A stretch of 64,000 nt of DNA from Corallococcus caeni (GTDB taxonomy: Bacteria; Myxococcota; Myxococcia; Myxococcales; Myxococcaceae), in contig NZ_BTTW01000015.1 in assembly GCF_036245865.1 (NCBI RefSeq), positions 1-64,000 of the forward strand, written 5' to 3'. A model generated the notes under the pieces. That model had not been told where the DNA came from, searched no databases, and saw only the letters and a list, made by a program, of their open reading frames with translations. Position 1 is the stretch's first letter, and each line of letters opens with the position of its first letter. The translations under genes were made by a program, and so were the position numbers. This document shows positions 16,899 to 27,947 of this stretch, in pieces.

Positions 16899-17361
16899 CG
16901 TCCGCGCCCGCCACCCACGTGGCGCCGTCCTTGCGCACGGTGCCCTGGGGGCGGCCGTCCATGGTGAGGTGCTCCGGGCTGGAGCGCTGCGCGTCGTACG
17001 CGTAGCCGCCCTGGACCTCCTGCAGGTACACCACCACCGCGTCCACCACGTTCTCCTGCACGACCTTGAACTGGTCGTTCGCGCACTGGGTGTCGCCGGT
17101 GAAGAAGCGCTCCAGCGTGGCCTCCTCCGGGTGGCGCACGTAGACGACCACGGGGGCCCTCTCCTCCTTGCCCTCCGCGACGAACTTCTGGATGGCCTGC
17201 GCGGGCGCGGGCTGGCGCATCAGCGCCTGGAGGAGCGTGCACTTCTCGTCCTCCGCCTCCACGCGCTGCGCGTACGGCACGGTGCGCACGCAGCCCACCG
17301 TCCCCAGCAAGCCCAGGCCCGCCACGGCGAGCGCCCAACGGATGCGAGGAAGTTCCAGCAT
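16891..17361 (-). CDS. Putative lipoprotein
   Basis: 156 residues starting MLELPRIRWALAVAGLG with a signal peptide ending in the lipobox LGTVGC, so a type II signal peptidase substrate. The mature part includes KCTLLQALMRQ, PVVVYVRHPEEATLERFF and a short C-terminal beta region. No family was recognised. It follows the OmpA-family gene with 8 bases between them and is the last gene of the outer-membrane series. The start at 17361 is set by the signal peptide; residues upstream of it add nothing sensible. Confidence 0.75.
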   Translation of the reverse strand: MLELPRIRWALAVAGLGLLGTVGCVRTVPYAQRVEAEDEKCTLLQALMRQPAPAQAIQKFVAEGKEERAPVVVYVRHPEEATLERFFTGDTQCANDQFKVVQENVVDAVVVYLQEVQGGYAYDAQRSSPEHLTMDGRPQGTVRKDGATWVAGADVI

Positions 17362-17369
17362 GTGACACC

Positions 17370-18395
17370 TCAAGGCTTGCGCCAGCGAGGGGTGAAGGGC
17401 GCGTTCGTCAAGGACGGGTCCTCCACCGCGATGATGTATTCGGCGCGGCGGTTGCCCGCCTCCGCCGTCTCGTCCGGCGTGGGCACCGCCGGGGACTGCT
17501 CACCAAAGCCCTCGTAGAACACTGGCACCTTCAGGCCGCGCTGGCGGAAGTAGGACGCGATGCTCTTCGCCCGCTTGAGTGACAGCTCGCGGTTGTCGTT
17601 TGTGCTGCCCACCGTGTCGGTGTGCCCCAGCACGTACAGGCGCAGCGACGCCCAGCGCCCGTACTTATTCAGCGCGTCCGTGATGCTCTTGTAGCTGGCG
17701 TCCAGCTTGCCCTTCTCCGCCGGGGGGACGTCCGAGCGGCCGGAGGCGAAGGTCACCTCCTCGTGCGGGATGTCCACCTGCCACGGGTAGAGGTCCACGC
17801 CGGTGTAGAAGTCGGAGGTGTCGTAGGCACGCAGGCGGATGTGCATGACCTTGCCCTCCGCAGGCAGCCACTTCACCTCCAGGGGCGTGCCCGCGGGCGC
17901 GCCCTTGAAGTCCACGTCGCCCGCGAAGGCCGTCTTGCCGGTGTCCATCGTCACCGTGACCTCCGTCTTCGCGGCCGGACGGGACAGCGTGAAGCGTAGC
18001 TTGCGGCCGGGCACGTCCACGTCCTCGGGGCGCACCTCCAGCTTCAGCGGGCCGTTCAGCTCCGTGTCGAAGGACAGCGGCAGGGTGCCCGGCTCCGCGT
18101 TGTCCGGGAACCGCACGGTGAGCTCGCCCTCGTAGTGGAACTTCCCTTCCGGCTGCTCCAGGGCGACGCGGCGGGTGATGCCCGGCTTGCCGCCCCCCTT
18201 GAGCTCCACCGCCTTGCCGTCGCTGCGCTTGAGCTTCACCTCGAAGCCGGCGATGGGCTCCTCGATGTGGATGAGCAGCGCGGGCAGGCCCTCGCCCAGC
18301 GCCGCCTTGCCCTCCAGCGAGACCCGGATGGCCTCCGCGAAGGCGGGCAACGGCAGGCCCAGCAGGGCCACGAGAGGTAGGAGTCGAACGGACAT
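17370..18395 (-). CDS. OmpA-family outer-membrane/peptidoglycan-binding protein
   Basis: 341 residues: signal peptide (MSVRLLPLVALLGLPLPAFA), a beta-rich middle of about 180 residues that is not a recognisable porin barrel, and a C-terminal OmpA/MotB domain with VTFASGRSDVPPAEKGKLD, LYVLGHTDTVGSTNDNRELS (TD x S pattern), LSLKRAKSIASYFRQRG and NRRAEYII. This domain binds diaminopimelate in peptidoglycan. It probably tethers the envelope from the periplasm. It follows lpxI by about 75 bases and precedes a lipoprotein gene. Confidence 0.85.
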   Translation of the reverse strand: MSVRLLPLVALLGLPLPAFAEAIRVSLEGKAALGEGLPALLIHIEEPIAGFEVKLKRSDGKAVELKGGGKPGITRRVALEQPEGKFHYEGELTVRFPDNAEPGTLPLSFDTELNGPLKLEVRPEDVDVPGRKLRFTLSRPAAKTEVTVTMDTGKTAFAGDVDFKGAPAGTPLEVKWLPAEGKVMHIRLRAYDTSDFYTGVDLYPWQVDIPHEEVTFASGRSDVPPAEKGKLDASYKSITDALNKYGRWASLRLYVLGHTDTVGSTNDNRELSLKRAKSIASYFRQRGLKVPVFYEGFGEQSPAVPTPDETAEAGNRRAEYIIAVEDPSLTNAPFTPRWRKP

Positions 18396-18469
18396 GCGGC
18401 GTCGGCCTCGGCGTCGCGGGGGGAGGTGGGAAAGCAACTCCAGCCCGGGGGAACGGATTCCCGCGAAGC

Positions 18470-19273
18470 CTACCGCACGCCCACCAGGGTGATGCCCCGC
18501 GCGGTGGCCCCCGCGAAGAGGGCGGGTGCGTCCAGCAGCACCGTGCGCCCTACCTCCAGCGCCAGCACCCGGGCCCCCACCTCCGCCATGACCTCCAGCG
18601 TGCGCGGGCCCACGGCGGGCAAATCAAAGCGCAGGTCCTGCTCCGGCTTGCAGCGCTTCACCACCACCGCCCCGGGGCCGCCCAGCTTCGCCCCCCGGCG
18701 GATGGTCTCGTCGGTGCCCTCCACGGCCTCCAGCGCCAGCACGTGGCCGTCGCGCACCACCACCGTCTGGCCCACGTCCGCCTGGCCCAGGAGCACCGCC
18801 ACCTCGCGGCCCAGGGCCACGTCCTTCTCCTGCGCGGGCTTCAGCGTAGGGCCGGCCAGGTGCCCTTCGGGGCACAGCACCTCGCCCAGGAAGTCCGTGG
18901 GCGCGATGATGGTGATGCCCTTCTCCTCGAAGTCCGCGGCCACCGCGCGCAACAGCGCGTCGTCCCGGAAGCTGCGCAGGCGGGAGATGATGCGCACCGC
19001 GCCCAGGTCCGGCCGGGCCTCCGTGAGCGCGCGCACGCGGCCGATGCCGCCCGCCATGGCCGCCCGGGTGACGCCCGCCTGGAGGAACACCTTCTGGATG
19101 CGGGCCACCTGCCCCACGCGCACCCAGGCGAAGTGACTGACTTCCCGCTCCAGCGCCGGGTCCGTCTCTCCCCGGTGCGCGGCCACCACCACCTCCAGGC
19201 CGCGCGCACGGGCGGCGCGGACGAAGAGGAAGGGAAGCTGGCCGTTGCCGGCGATGAGGCCGATGCGCTCCAC
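18470..19273 (-). CDS. lpxI: UDP-2,3-diacylglucosamine pyrophosphatase LpxI
   Basis: Hydrolyses UDP-2,3-diacylglucosamine to lipid X, the step done by LpxH in E. coli. The 267-residue protein shows RIGLIAGNGQLPFLFVRAAR, VGQVARIQKVFLQAGVTRAAMAGGI, FLGEVLCPEGHLAGPTL, VALEAVEGTDETIRR-like VLALEAVEGTDETI and GAVVVKRCKPEQDLRFDLPA(VG), which define LpxI (DUF1009). GTG 19273 has a GGAG 8 bases upstream and is preferred over GTG 19282. It lies just after lpxA, completing the acyl-to-disaccharide path with lpxB in this window. Confidence 0.94.
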   Translation of the reverse strand: MERIGLIAGNGQLPFLFVRAARARGLEVVVAAHRGETDPALEREVSHFAWVRVGQVARIQKVFLQAGVTRAAMAGGIGRVRALTEARPDLGAVRIISRLRSFRDDALLRAVAADFEEKGITIIAPTDFLGEVLCPEGHLAGPTLKPAQEKDVALGREVAVLLGQADVGQTVVVRDGHVLALEAVEGTDETIRRGAKLGGPGAVVVKRCKPEQDLRFDLPAVGPRTLEVMAEVGARVLALEVGRTVLLDAPALFAGATARGITLVGVR

Positions 19274-19303
19274 GCGCTGCACTCCGTTCCCTGGCGAAAG
19301 GGC

Positions 19304-20080
19304 CTAGCGCGTGACGCCGCGCTTGCTCGTCTCCACGAACCGCACCAGGTGCTCCACTTCCGGGTGGGCGGAGAGCTCCCCGCGAAGCTGCGCGAGCGCC
19401 TCCTGCAGGCCCAGCTTGGAGCGGAAGAGGATGCGGTAGGCCTCCTTCACGCGGCCAATCTGCTCCTCGGTGAAGCCGCCGCGCTCCAGGCCCACGACGT
19501 TGAGGCCCACCAGCGTGGCCCGGTCCCCCTGCACGGTGCAGTAGGGGGGCACGTCCATGGTGACCATGGAGCCGCCGGAGATGAACGCGTAGCGCCCCAG
19601 CCGGGTGAACTGGTGCACCGCGACGAGGCCCGAAATCTTCACCGAGTCCTCCACCACCACGTGGCCCGCGAGCGCGGCCCCGTTGGCGAGGAGGACCTCA
19701 TTGCCCACGACGCAGTCGTGCGCGATGTGGCTGTTGGCGAGCAGCAGGTTGCGGTGGCCCAGGCGCGTGGCCCCGCCGCCGGCCACCGTGCCCAGGTTCA
19801 CCGTGACGAACTCACGGATTTGATTCTCGTCACCGATGACGAGCTCCGTGTCCTCGCCCGCGTACTTCAAGTCCTGGGGCGCCGCGCCCACCGAACAGAA
19901 CTGGAAGAGGTGGTTGCGCTCCCCGAGCGTGGTGCGGCCTTCAATGACGACGTGCGGCCCGATGCGGGTGCCCGCGCCGATGACGACCTGGGGTCCGATG
20001 ACCGAGAACGGCCCCACCTCCACGGTGTCGTGGAGCCGGGCCCCCGGATGGACCACCGCGGTGGGATGAACCTGCGCCAT
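19304..20080 (-). CDS. lpxA: UDP-N-acetylglucosamine acyltransferase
   Basis: First step of lipid A synthesis: 3-O-acylation of UDP-GlcNAc from acyl-ACP in the cytoplasm. The 258 residues contain left-handed beta-helix hexapeptides (HPTAVVHPGARL, IGPHVVIEG), the catalytic His region NSHIAHDCVVGN, GHVVVEDSVKISGLVAVHQF and the C-terminal helical domain from about residue 190. Length is typical (262 in E. coli). A GAAGGA element lies before ATG 20080. It follows fabZ by 34 bases. Confidence 0.97.
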   Translation of the reverse strand: MAQVHPTAVVHPGARLHDTVEVGPFSVIGPQVVIGAGTRIGPHVVIEGRTTLGERNHLFQFCSVGAAPQDLKYAGEDTELVIGDENQIREFVTVNLGTVAGGGATRLGHRNLLLANSHIAHDCVVGNEVLLANGAALAGHVVVEDSVKISGLVAVHQFTRLGRYAFISGGSMVTMDVPPYCTVQGDRATLVGLNVVGLERGGFTEEQIGRVKEAYRILFRSKLGLQEALAQLRGELSAHPEVEHLVRFVETSKRGVTR

Positions 20081-20114
20081 GTCCTTCTCTCCTCAGCAGC
20101 GCGTGTGACGCGCC

Positions 20115-20585
20115 CTACGGCGCCGCGCTCTCGTCGCCCTTGGCGGCCTTGTTCTTGTCCACCACGGTGGCGAGGAACTCCCCTTCCGCCACCTTGGCGC
20201 CATCCACCGACGCCAGGCCCCGGGTCTTCCAGATGGCGCCCTTGTGGCGGATGACTTCGATGTCCAGTTGGAGCCGGTCCCCGGGCACCACCGGCTTGCG
20301 GAAGCGCGCGTTGTCCACGCCCATGAGGTACGTCACGAGCCGCGACGGGTCCATGGCTTCCGTCTTGTACGCAAGGATGGCCGTGGCCTGGGCGAGCGCC
20401 TCCAGGATGAGCACGCCCGGCATCACCGGGTGCCCCGGGAAGTGGCCGTTGAAGAAGGGCTCGTTGATGGTGACGTTCTTGTAGGCCGTGAGCTTCTGGC
20501 CCGGCACGATTTCCACCACCCGGTCCACCAGGAGGAACGGGTAGCGGTGCGGCAGCAGCGCCTGGATCTCGCCAATGTCCATCAT
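20115..20585 (-). CDS. fabZ: 3-hydroxyacyl-ACP dehydratase FabZ
   Basis: Hot-dog-fold dehydratase of type II fatty acid synthesis, competing with LpxA/LpxD for 3-hydroxyacyl-ACP. The 156-residue protein has [17 protein letters not shown] and the active-site [21 protein letters not shown]. Two consecutive ATG codons give alternative starts at 20585 and 20582; the first has a GGAGAAGGG upstream. It overlaps the lpxD stop. The lpxD-fabZ-lpxA order is the same as in E. coli. Confidence 0.97.
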   Translation of the reverse strand: MMDIGEIQALLPHRYPFLLVDRVVEIVPGQKLTAYKNVTINEPFFNGHFPGHPVMPGVLILEALAQATAILAYKTEAMDPSRLVTYLMGVDNARFRKPVVPGDRLQLDIEVIRHKGAIWKTRGLASVDGAKVAEGEFLATVVDKNKAAKGDESAAP

Positions 20586-21646
20586 CCGCCCTTCTCCTTC
20601 TCCAACAGCTCCACCCTCTTGCGAAGGGCGCGCACTTCCTTGAGCAGGTCCGCCAGCTGCCCCGACGCGGCGCTGGCGCGCAGCCAGTCCTTGTGGGGGA
20701 TGGCGGGGCTGCCACTGACGACCTGCCCGTCCGGAACGTCGTGGGCGACGCCGGACTGCGCGCCCACCTTGGCCAGGTCACCCACGCGGATGTGGCCCAC
20801 CACGCCCACCTGCCCCGCGAGCACCACGCCGGTGCCCACCTCCGCCGAACCCGACACGCCCGCCTGCGCGCAGATGAGCGACAGCGGACCCACGCGCACG
20901 TTGTGAGCGATCTGCACCAGGTTGTCGAGCTTCGTCCCCTGGCCCACCACCGTTTCCCCCACCGTCGCGCGGTCGATGCAGGTGCAGGCACCCACCTCCA
21001 CGTCGTCCTCGATGCGGACGATGCCCACCTGGGGAATCTTGAAGTGCCGGGGGCCGTCCTCCCCTTCCGCGTCGAAGGCGAAGCCGAACCCGTCCGCGCC
21101 CACCACCGACGAGGCGTGCAGGATGACGCGCGAGCCCACCACGCACCGCTCGCGCACCGTGGCGTGCGGGTAGAGCACGCAGTCGTCGCCGACGCGCGCG
21201 TCCTCGCCCACGTAGGCGCCGGGGTGCAGCACCGTGCGGGCGCCGACGTGGGCGCCCTTCTCCACCACCGCCCCGGCCTTCACCGTGGCCTCCGGGTGCA
21301 CCGTGGCCTCCGGGTGGACGTGCGCGGCCGGGTGGATGCCCGCCGAGGGCCGAGTGGCCGGGTGGAACAGGGTGAGGAGCTTCGCGTAGGCCAGGTGGGG
21401 GTTGGGCACCCGCACCAGGGCCACGCCGTCGCGAGCGGCGGCATCCACCCCCACCAGCACCGCCGAGGCGCGGGTGGCCTCGAACTGCCGGCGGTAGCGG
21501 GGGTTGCCGTAGAACGACACCTCCCCGGGCACTGCCTCCTCCAGGCCGTTCAGGCCATGGACGAGGAGCCCGGGGTCGCCGAGGAGCTCACCCCGGACGT
21601 GGGCGGCGATGTCCCCCAGCCGGTGCGCGGTGGATGCGGAGGGCAC
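20582..21646 (-). CDS. lpxD: UDP-3-O-acylglucosamine N-acyltransferase
   Basis: Third lipid A step: N-acylation of UDP-3-O-acyl-glucosamine. The 354-residue protein has an N-terminal uridine-binding domain ([20 protein letters not shown]), a left-handed beta-helix of hexapeptide repeats ([20 protein letters not shown]), DGFGFAF, the catalytic His segment [18 protein letters not shown] and a C-terminal coiled helix [21 protein letters not shown]. The start is GTG. It lies 15 bases after skp/ompH. Confidence 0.96.
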   Translation of the reverse strand: MPSASTAHRLGDIAAHVRGELLGDPGLLVHGLNGLEEAVPGEVSFYGNPRYRRQFEATRASAVLVGVDAAARDGVALVRVPNPHLAYAKLLTLFHPATRPSAGIHPAAHVHPEATVHPEATVKAGAVVEKGAHVGARTVLHPGAYVGEDARVGDDCVLYPHATVRERCVVGSRVILHASSVVGADGFGFAFDAEGEDGPRHFKIPQVGIVRIEDDVEVGACTCIDRATVGETVVGQGTKLDNLVQIAHNVRVGPLSLICAQAGVSGSAEVGTGVVLAGQVGVVGHIRVGDLAKVGAQSGVAHDVPDGQVVSGSPAIPHKDWLRASAASGQLADLLKEVRALRKRVELLEKEKGG

Positions 21647-21661
21647 GGGGGTGTCCGACGC

Positions 21662-22225
21662 CTACTTCTTGACCGGGGCGTCCTTGGCCACCGGCGCGGC
21701 GGGCTTCTTGCCGTTGTTGTAGCTGCGCACGACCTCGTTGGAGATGTCGTACTGGGACAGCGCGAAGACGATGCCGGAGTCGCGCTTGTCCAGCACCATG
21801 CCCAGGCCGTCCCGGTCCGCGATGGACGCGATGACCTGGTCGATGCGGTTGATGATGGGCTCCATCTCCTGGCGCTCCTTGTTGGCGGCCTCGGCGCGGC
21901 TGCGCTCGTACTTCTGCGCCAGCTCCATCACCTTCTTCTGGAGCTCGGTGGCCTTCTGGGTGCGCGTGGCCTCGCTCATGGCGCTGGCCTGCTTGTCCAG
22001 GGTCTCCTTCTCCTTGCGCAGCGCGTCCTGCTCCTTGTCGATCTCCTTCTGGCGGTCCTCCAGCCACTTCTGCAGGCGGGCCTTGGCGGCCTTGCCGTCG
22101 TCCACCTCCAGCAGCACGCGCTGCAGGTCGACGTAGGCCACCTTGAGTTCGGCGGCCGAAGCGGCAACCGGGAGGGCGAGCGACAGGACAGCGGCGGTGG
22201 CCGCCAGAGTGCTTCGAAGCGACAT
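21662..22225 (-). CDS. OmpH/Skp-family periplasmic chaperone
   Basis: 187 residues. A Sec signal peptide (to about ASA, residue 24) is followed by LKVAYVDLQRVLLEVDDGK and a long charged coiled coil rich in K/E (about residues 45-125), then a return to KRDSGIVFALSQYDISNEVVR, as in Skp. It would escort unfolded outer-membrane proteins across the periplasm. The gene lies between bamA and lpxD exactly as skp does in E. coli. GAGGAG about 10 bases before ATG 22225 serves as ribosome binding site. Confidence 0.92.
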   Translation of the reverse strand: MSLRSTLAATAAVLSLALPVAASAAELKVAYVDLQRVLLEVDDGKAAKARLQKWLEDRQKEIDKEQDALRKEKETLDKQASAMSEATRTQKATELQKKVMELAQKYERSRAEAANKERQEMEPIINRIDQVIASIADRDGLGMVLDKRDSGIVFALSQYDISNEVVRSYNNGKKPAAPVAKDAPVKK

Positions 22226-22343
22226 GGGTGAGGCTCCTCAAAAGGGTGCTGCAGGCTCCGACGTCCACCCTCCCGGCCTGTTCACTTCCGCCCGGACAGG
22301 GGCGGAGGCGAAAGGGCCGGGAAGGCCATGGGGTCAATGCCTA

Positions 22344-24815
22344 TCAGAAGAAGTTACCGATCGTGAACTCGAACAGGATGGGGTCATCCGAAGGCCGCTT
22401 GGTCAGCGGGATGCCCCACTCGAAGCGCAGGGGCCCGATGGGCGAGAACCAGCGGAAGCCGAAGCCCACGGAGTGGAAGAGGCCCAGGGGCAGCTTGTCC
22501 TGCCGGTCCTCGAAGAACTTCTCGTTGGAGCCGAAGGCATTGCCCGCGTCGTAGAAGAGCACGCCGCGCAGGCCGGCCTTCTCGAAGATGGGGAACTCCA
22601 GTTCGAAGTTGAAGATGAGCTGCTTGTTGCCGCCCACCCGGAACTCCGTGACGTTGGCGTCCGGGTTGTCCGCGCGCGGCACGAGCAGCGTGGGGCTGAT
22701 GCTGCGCAGGTAGTAGCCGCGGATCGTGTTGATGCCGCCCACGTAGTAGAGCTCGCTGATGGGCAGCGGCTTGCTGGAGTCCAGCTGCTGCACGTAGCCC
22801 AGCGTGGCGTTCGTCTTGAAGACGAAGCCCAGCGGCATGGGGAAGTACAGGCGCGAGTAGGCGGTGTAGCGGTTGAAGAGGAACGTGCCGCCCAGGAACG
22901 AGGGCGCCGTCTCCACCGAGCCGTAGTGGATGAAGCCGCGCGACGGGAAGAGGCGGTTGTCGCGCCGGTCGAAGGACACCGACAGGCGCAGCGCGCTGGT
23001 GACGCCGGACTGGAACTGGTTGGCGAGCAGCACCGCGCCAATGCCCTGCCCCGCCTGCACGTCCACGTACTCGCGCGAGTAGCCGACCGTGGCCAGCACG
23101 TCGTCCACCAGCTGGCGGCCCAGGGAGATGGTGCCGCCCGTGGAGTTGCGGATGAAGCCCTCGTAGTCCGCCTGGACGCGGAAGAACTCCGCGGACAAGA
23201 GGTAGTTCGTGTCCAGGAAGTACGGGTCGTAGAACGACAGCTGGACCAGGGAGCGCAGGCCTGAAATCTGCGCGGACGCGGACACGCTCTGGCCCCAGCC
23301 GAGGAAGTTGTTCTGCGACACCTGGGCCGTGAAGATGAAGTTCTCCACGTTGGAGAAGCCCAGGCCCACCTGGAAGGTGCCGGTGGCCTTCTCCTTCACC
23401 TCCACCTGCAACACGATGGTGTTGTCGGTGCTGCCCGGGTGCTGGGTGATTTCGACGGTCTCGAAGAAGCCCAGCGCGGTGACGCGCTCGCGGCTGCGCT
23501 TCACGCCGGTGCCGTTGTAGAGCTCTCCCTCGTAGACGCGCAGCTCGCGGCGGATGACCTTGTCGCGCGTCTTCGTGTTGCCGACGACGTCGATGCGCTC
23601 GATGTTGACGAGCGGGCCCTTCTGGATGTCGAAGGTGAGGTCCACCGTCCGCGACTCCGCGTTGACGGAGGTGACGGGGTTGATGTTGGCGTACGCGTAC
23701 CCCTTGTCGAAGTACACGTCGGAGATGGCGGAGATGTCCGTGGAGAGCTGGCCGCGGTTGAAGCGCTCCTTCGGGCGCGACTTCATCAGCTTCAGCAGCT
23801 CCTCCGGCGGGCGCTCCAGGTCGCCCGCGAAGTCGATCTTCCCGATGTCGTACGACTCACCCTCGGTGATGTGCAGGGTGATGTAGATGTCGCGCTTGTC
23901 CGCGGACAGCTGCACGGTGGGCTTGTCCACGCGCACGTTGATGAAGCCGCGGTCGTAGTAGGCGATTTGAATGACGGCGAGGTCGCGCTGGAAGGCCTCC
24001 TCGCGGTAGGTGCCCTCGCCGGTGAAGAAGGACAGGAAGCCGCCCTCCTTCGTGATCATGGTCGCCTTGAGCTCCTCCGGGGACACCTTCTCCGCGCCCT
24101 GGAGGATGATCTGCTTCACCATCACCTTCGAGTGCTCGTTGATGACGTAGACGACGTTGACCGCGGCGCCGCCCTCCACCGGCTCCAGCCGGTACGTCAC
24201 CTCCGCCAGGAAGTAGCCCTTCTCGACGTACTTCTCCTGGATCTTCTTCTGCGTGGCGCGCACGGCCTCGATGTCGAGGATGGTGCCGGCCCGAAGCTCC
24301 AGCTGCTCCTTCAGGTCATCCGCGCTGAGCTCCTCGTTGCCCTGGAGCTTCACGGAGCGGATGGTAGGGCGCTCCACCACGCGCACCACGTAGGCGATGC
24401 CGTTGGCCATGCGCTGCGCGAGCAGCTGCACGTCCGAGAAGTAGCCCAGGGCCCAGATGGCGCGGAGGTCCTCCGCGGTGCGCGTCAGCGGGTCGCCGAC
24501 CTTCGTGCGCAGCGCGCGGCGGATGGCCTCCGACTCCACGCGGCGGTTGCCCTCGATGCGGACCTCCACGACGCGGTCCGAGGGGGACACGTTGGTGTCC
24601 TCGTCGTCCGGGGAGGTGGCCAGCGGTACGTCGCCGCCCGCGGGGGTGCCCGCGTCCGGAGGGGGCACGGGCGTGGCGGCGGGGGAGGACGGGGGGACGA
24701 CGGCGGGCGAGCCCGCGTCCACGTCCACCTGGGCGTGGGCGGGAAGCGGCCCGAGCGCCCACAGGGCGACCGCCAGCAGCGGGAGCAATGACTTGCGCAG
24801 AACGGTGAGCCTCAA
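22344..24815 (-). CDS. bamA: Outer membrane protein assembly factor BamA
   Basis: Central Omp85 insertase: an N-terminal signal peptide (RKSLLPLLAVALWALGPLPAHA), a Pro/Ala/Gly/Asp low-complexity linker, a series of POTRA domains (first near VVEVRIEGNRRVESEAIRRAL, last near NIERIDVVGNTKTRDKVIRREL), and a C-terminal beta barrel ending FEFTIGNFF. The FYDAGNAFG segment and GFGFRWFSPIGPLRFEWGIP are the Omp85 signatures. No ATG is available; TTG 24815 gives a clean signal peptide, and TTG 24845 is the longest alternative. It lies between lolD and skp. Confidence 0.95.
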   Translation of the reverse strand: MRLTVLRKSLLPLLAVALWALGPLPAHAQVDVDAGSPAVVPPSSPAATPVPPPDAGTPAGGDVPLATSPDDEDTNVSPSDRVVEVRIEGNRRVESEAIRRALRTKVGDPLTRTAEDLRAIWALGYFSDVQLLAQRMANGIAYVVRVVERPTIRSVKLQGNEELSADDLKEQLELRAGTILDIEAVRATQKKIQEKYVEKGYFLAEVTYRLEPVEGGAAVNVVYVINEHSKVMVKQIILQGAEKVSPEELKATMITKEGGFLSFFTGEGTYREEAFQRDLAVIQIAYYDRGFINVRVDKPTVQLSADKRDIYITLHITEGESYDIGKIDFAGDLERPPEELLKLMKSRPKERFNRGQLSTDISAISDVYFDKGYAYANINPVTSVNAESRTVDLTFDIQKGPLVNIERIDVVGNTKTRDKVIRRELRVYEGELYNGTGVKRSRERVTALGFFETVEITQHPGSTDNTIVLQVEVKEKATGTFQVGLGFSNVENFIFTAQVSQNNFLGWGQSVSASAQISGLRSLVQLSFYDPYFLDTNYLLSAEFFRVQADYEGFIRNSTGGTISLGRQLVDDVLATVGYSREYVDVQAGQGIGAVLLANQFQSGVTSALRLSVSFDRRDNRLFPSRGFIHYGSVETAPSFLGGTFLFNRYTAYSRLYFPMPLGFVFKTNATLGYVQQLDSSKPLPISELYYVGGINTIRGYYLRSISPTLLVPRADNPDANVTEFRVGGNKQLIFNFELEFPIFEKAGLRGVLFYDAGNAFGSNEKFFEDRQDKLPLGLFHSVGFGFRWFSPIGPLRFEWGIPLTKRPSDDPILFEFTIGNFF

Positions 24816-24891
24816 GTGCAGTCCGGCCAGGAAAAGGCGGGGCAATGTACGGGATGGGGGGAGGCCCCCTCAATCCAAAAGCGAGCGGCCA

Positions 24892-25566
24892 TCAGGCCTC
24901 CGACACCTGCCCGCCGGCCAGTCTCAGGCGGCGGGGCATGGAGCGAGCAAGCGTCTCGTTGTGCGTCACGACGACGGCGGTGATGCCCAGGTCCCGGTTG
25001 ACGTCCCGGAGCAGCTGGTGGATGCCCTCGCCCGTCGTCGGGTCCAGGTTGCCGGTGGGCTCGTCCGCGAGCAGCACCGCGGGCTTGAGCACCAGCGCGC
25101 GCGCCAGGGCCACGCGCTGGGCCTCGCCGCCGGACAGCTCCCCGGGGCGGTGGTCCACGCGGCTGCCCAGGCCCACGCGCTCCAAGAGCTCGCGGGCGTA
25201 GGTGTAGGCACCCCCGCGGTCCTTGCGCTGGATGAGCGCGGGCATGGCCACGTTCTCCAGCGCGGTGAACTCCGGCAGGAGGTAGTGGCTCTGGAAGACG
25301 AAGCCGATGGTGCGGTTGCGGAACTCGGCGATCTCCGCGTCGTTCATGGAGAAGACAGACCGGCCGTCGAAGAGGACTTCACCGGCGGCAGGGGCATCCA
25401 GCGTGCCCAGCACGTGCAGGAAGGTGCTCTTGCCCGCGCCGGACGCGCCAATCATGGAGACGAGCTCCCCGGCCTGGATGTCCAGGGACACGCCGCGCAG
25501 CACGTCAATGCGCTTGCCGTGCAGGAAGTAGCTCTTGAAGACGTTGCGGATGGACAACAGCGCCAT
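24892..25566 (-). CDS. lolD: Lipoprotein-releasing system ATP-binding protein LolD
   Basis: ATPase energising release of lipoproteins from the inner membrane to LolA. The 224 residues have Walker A GASGAGKST, the LolD-type FVFQSHYLLPEFTALENVAMP segment, signature LSGGEAQRVALARAL, Walker B VLLADEPTGNLD and the switch VVTHNETLA. The ATG at 25566 comes 2 bases after the LolC/E stop. MacB-type ATPases are the main alternative, but the FtsX-type partner and BamA context favour Lol. Confidence 0.93.
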   Translation of the reverse strand: MALLSIRNVFKSYFLHGKRIDVLRGVSLDIQAGELVSMIGASGAGKSTFLHVLGTLDAPAAGEVLFDGRSVFSMNDAEIAEFRNRTIGFVFQSHYLLPEFTALENVAMPALIQRKDRGGAYTYARELLERVGLGSRVDHRPGELSGGEAQRVALARALVLKPAVLLADEPTGNLDPTTGEGIHQLLRDVNRDLGITAVVVTHNETLARSMPRRLRLAGGQVSEA

Positions 25567-25568
25567 GG

Positions 25569-27935
<2,367 letters not shown>

Positions 27936-27947
27936 GAGGCCTCGTGG

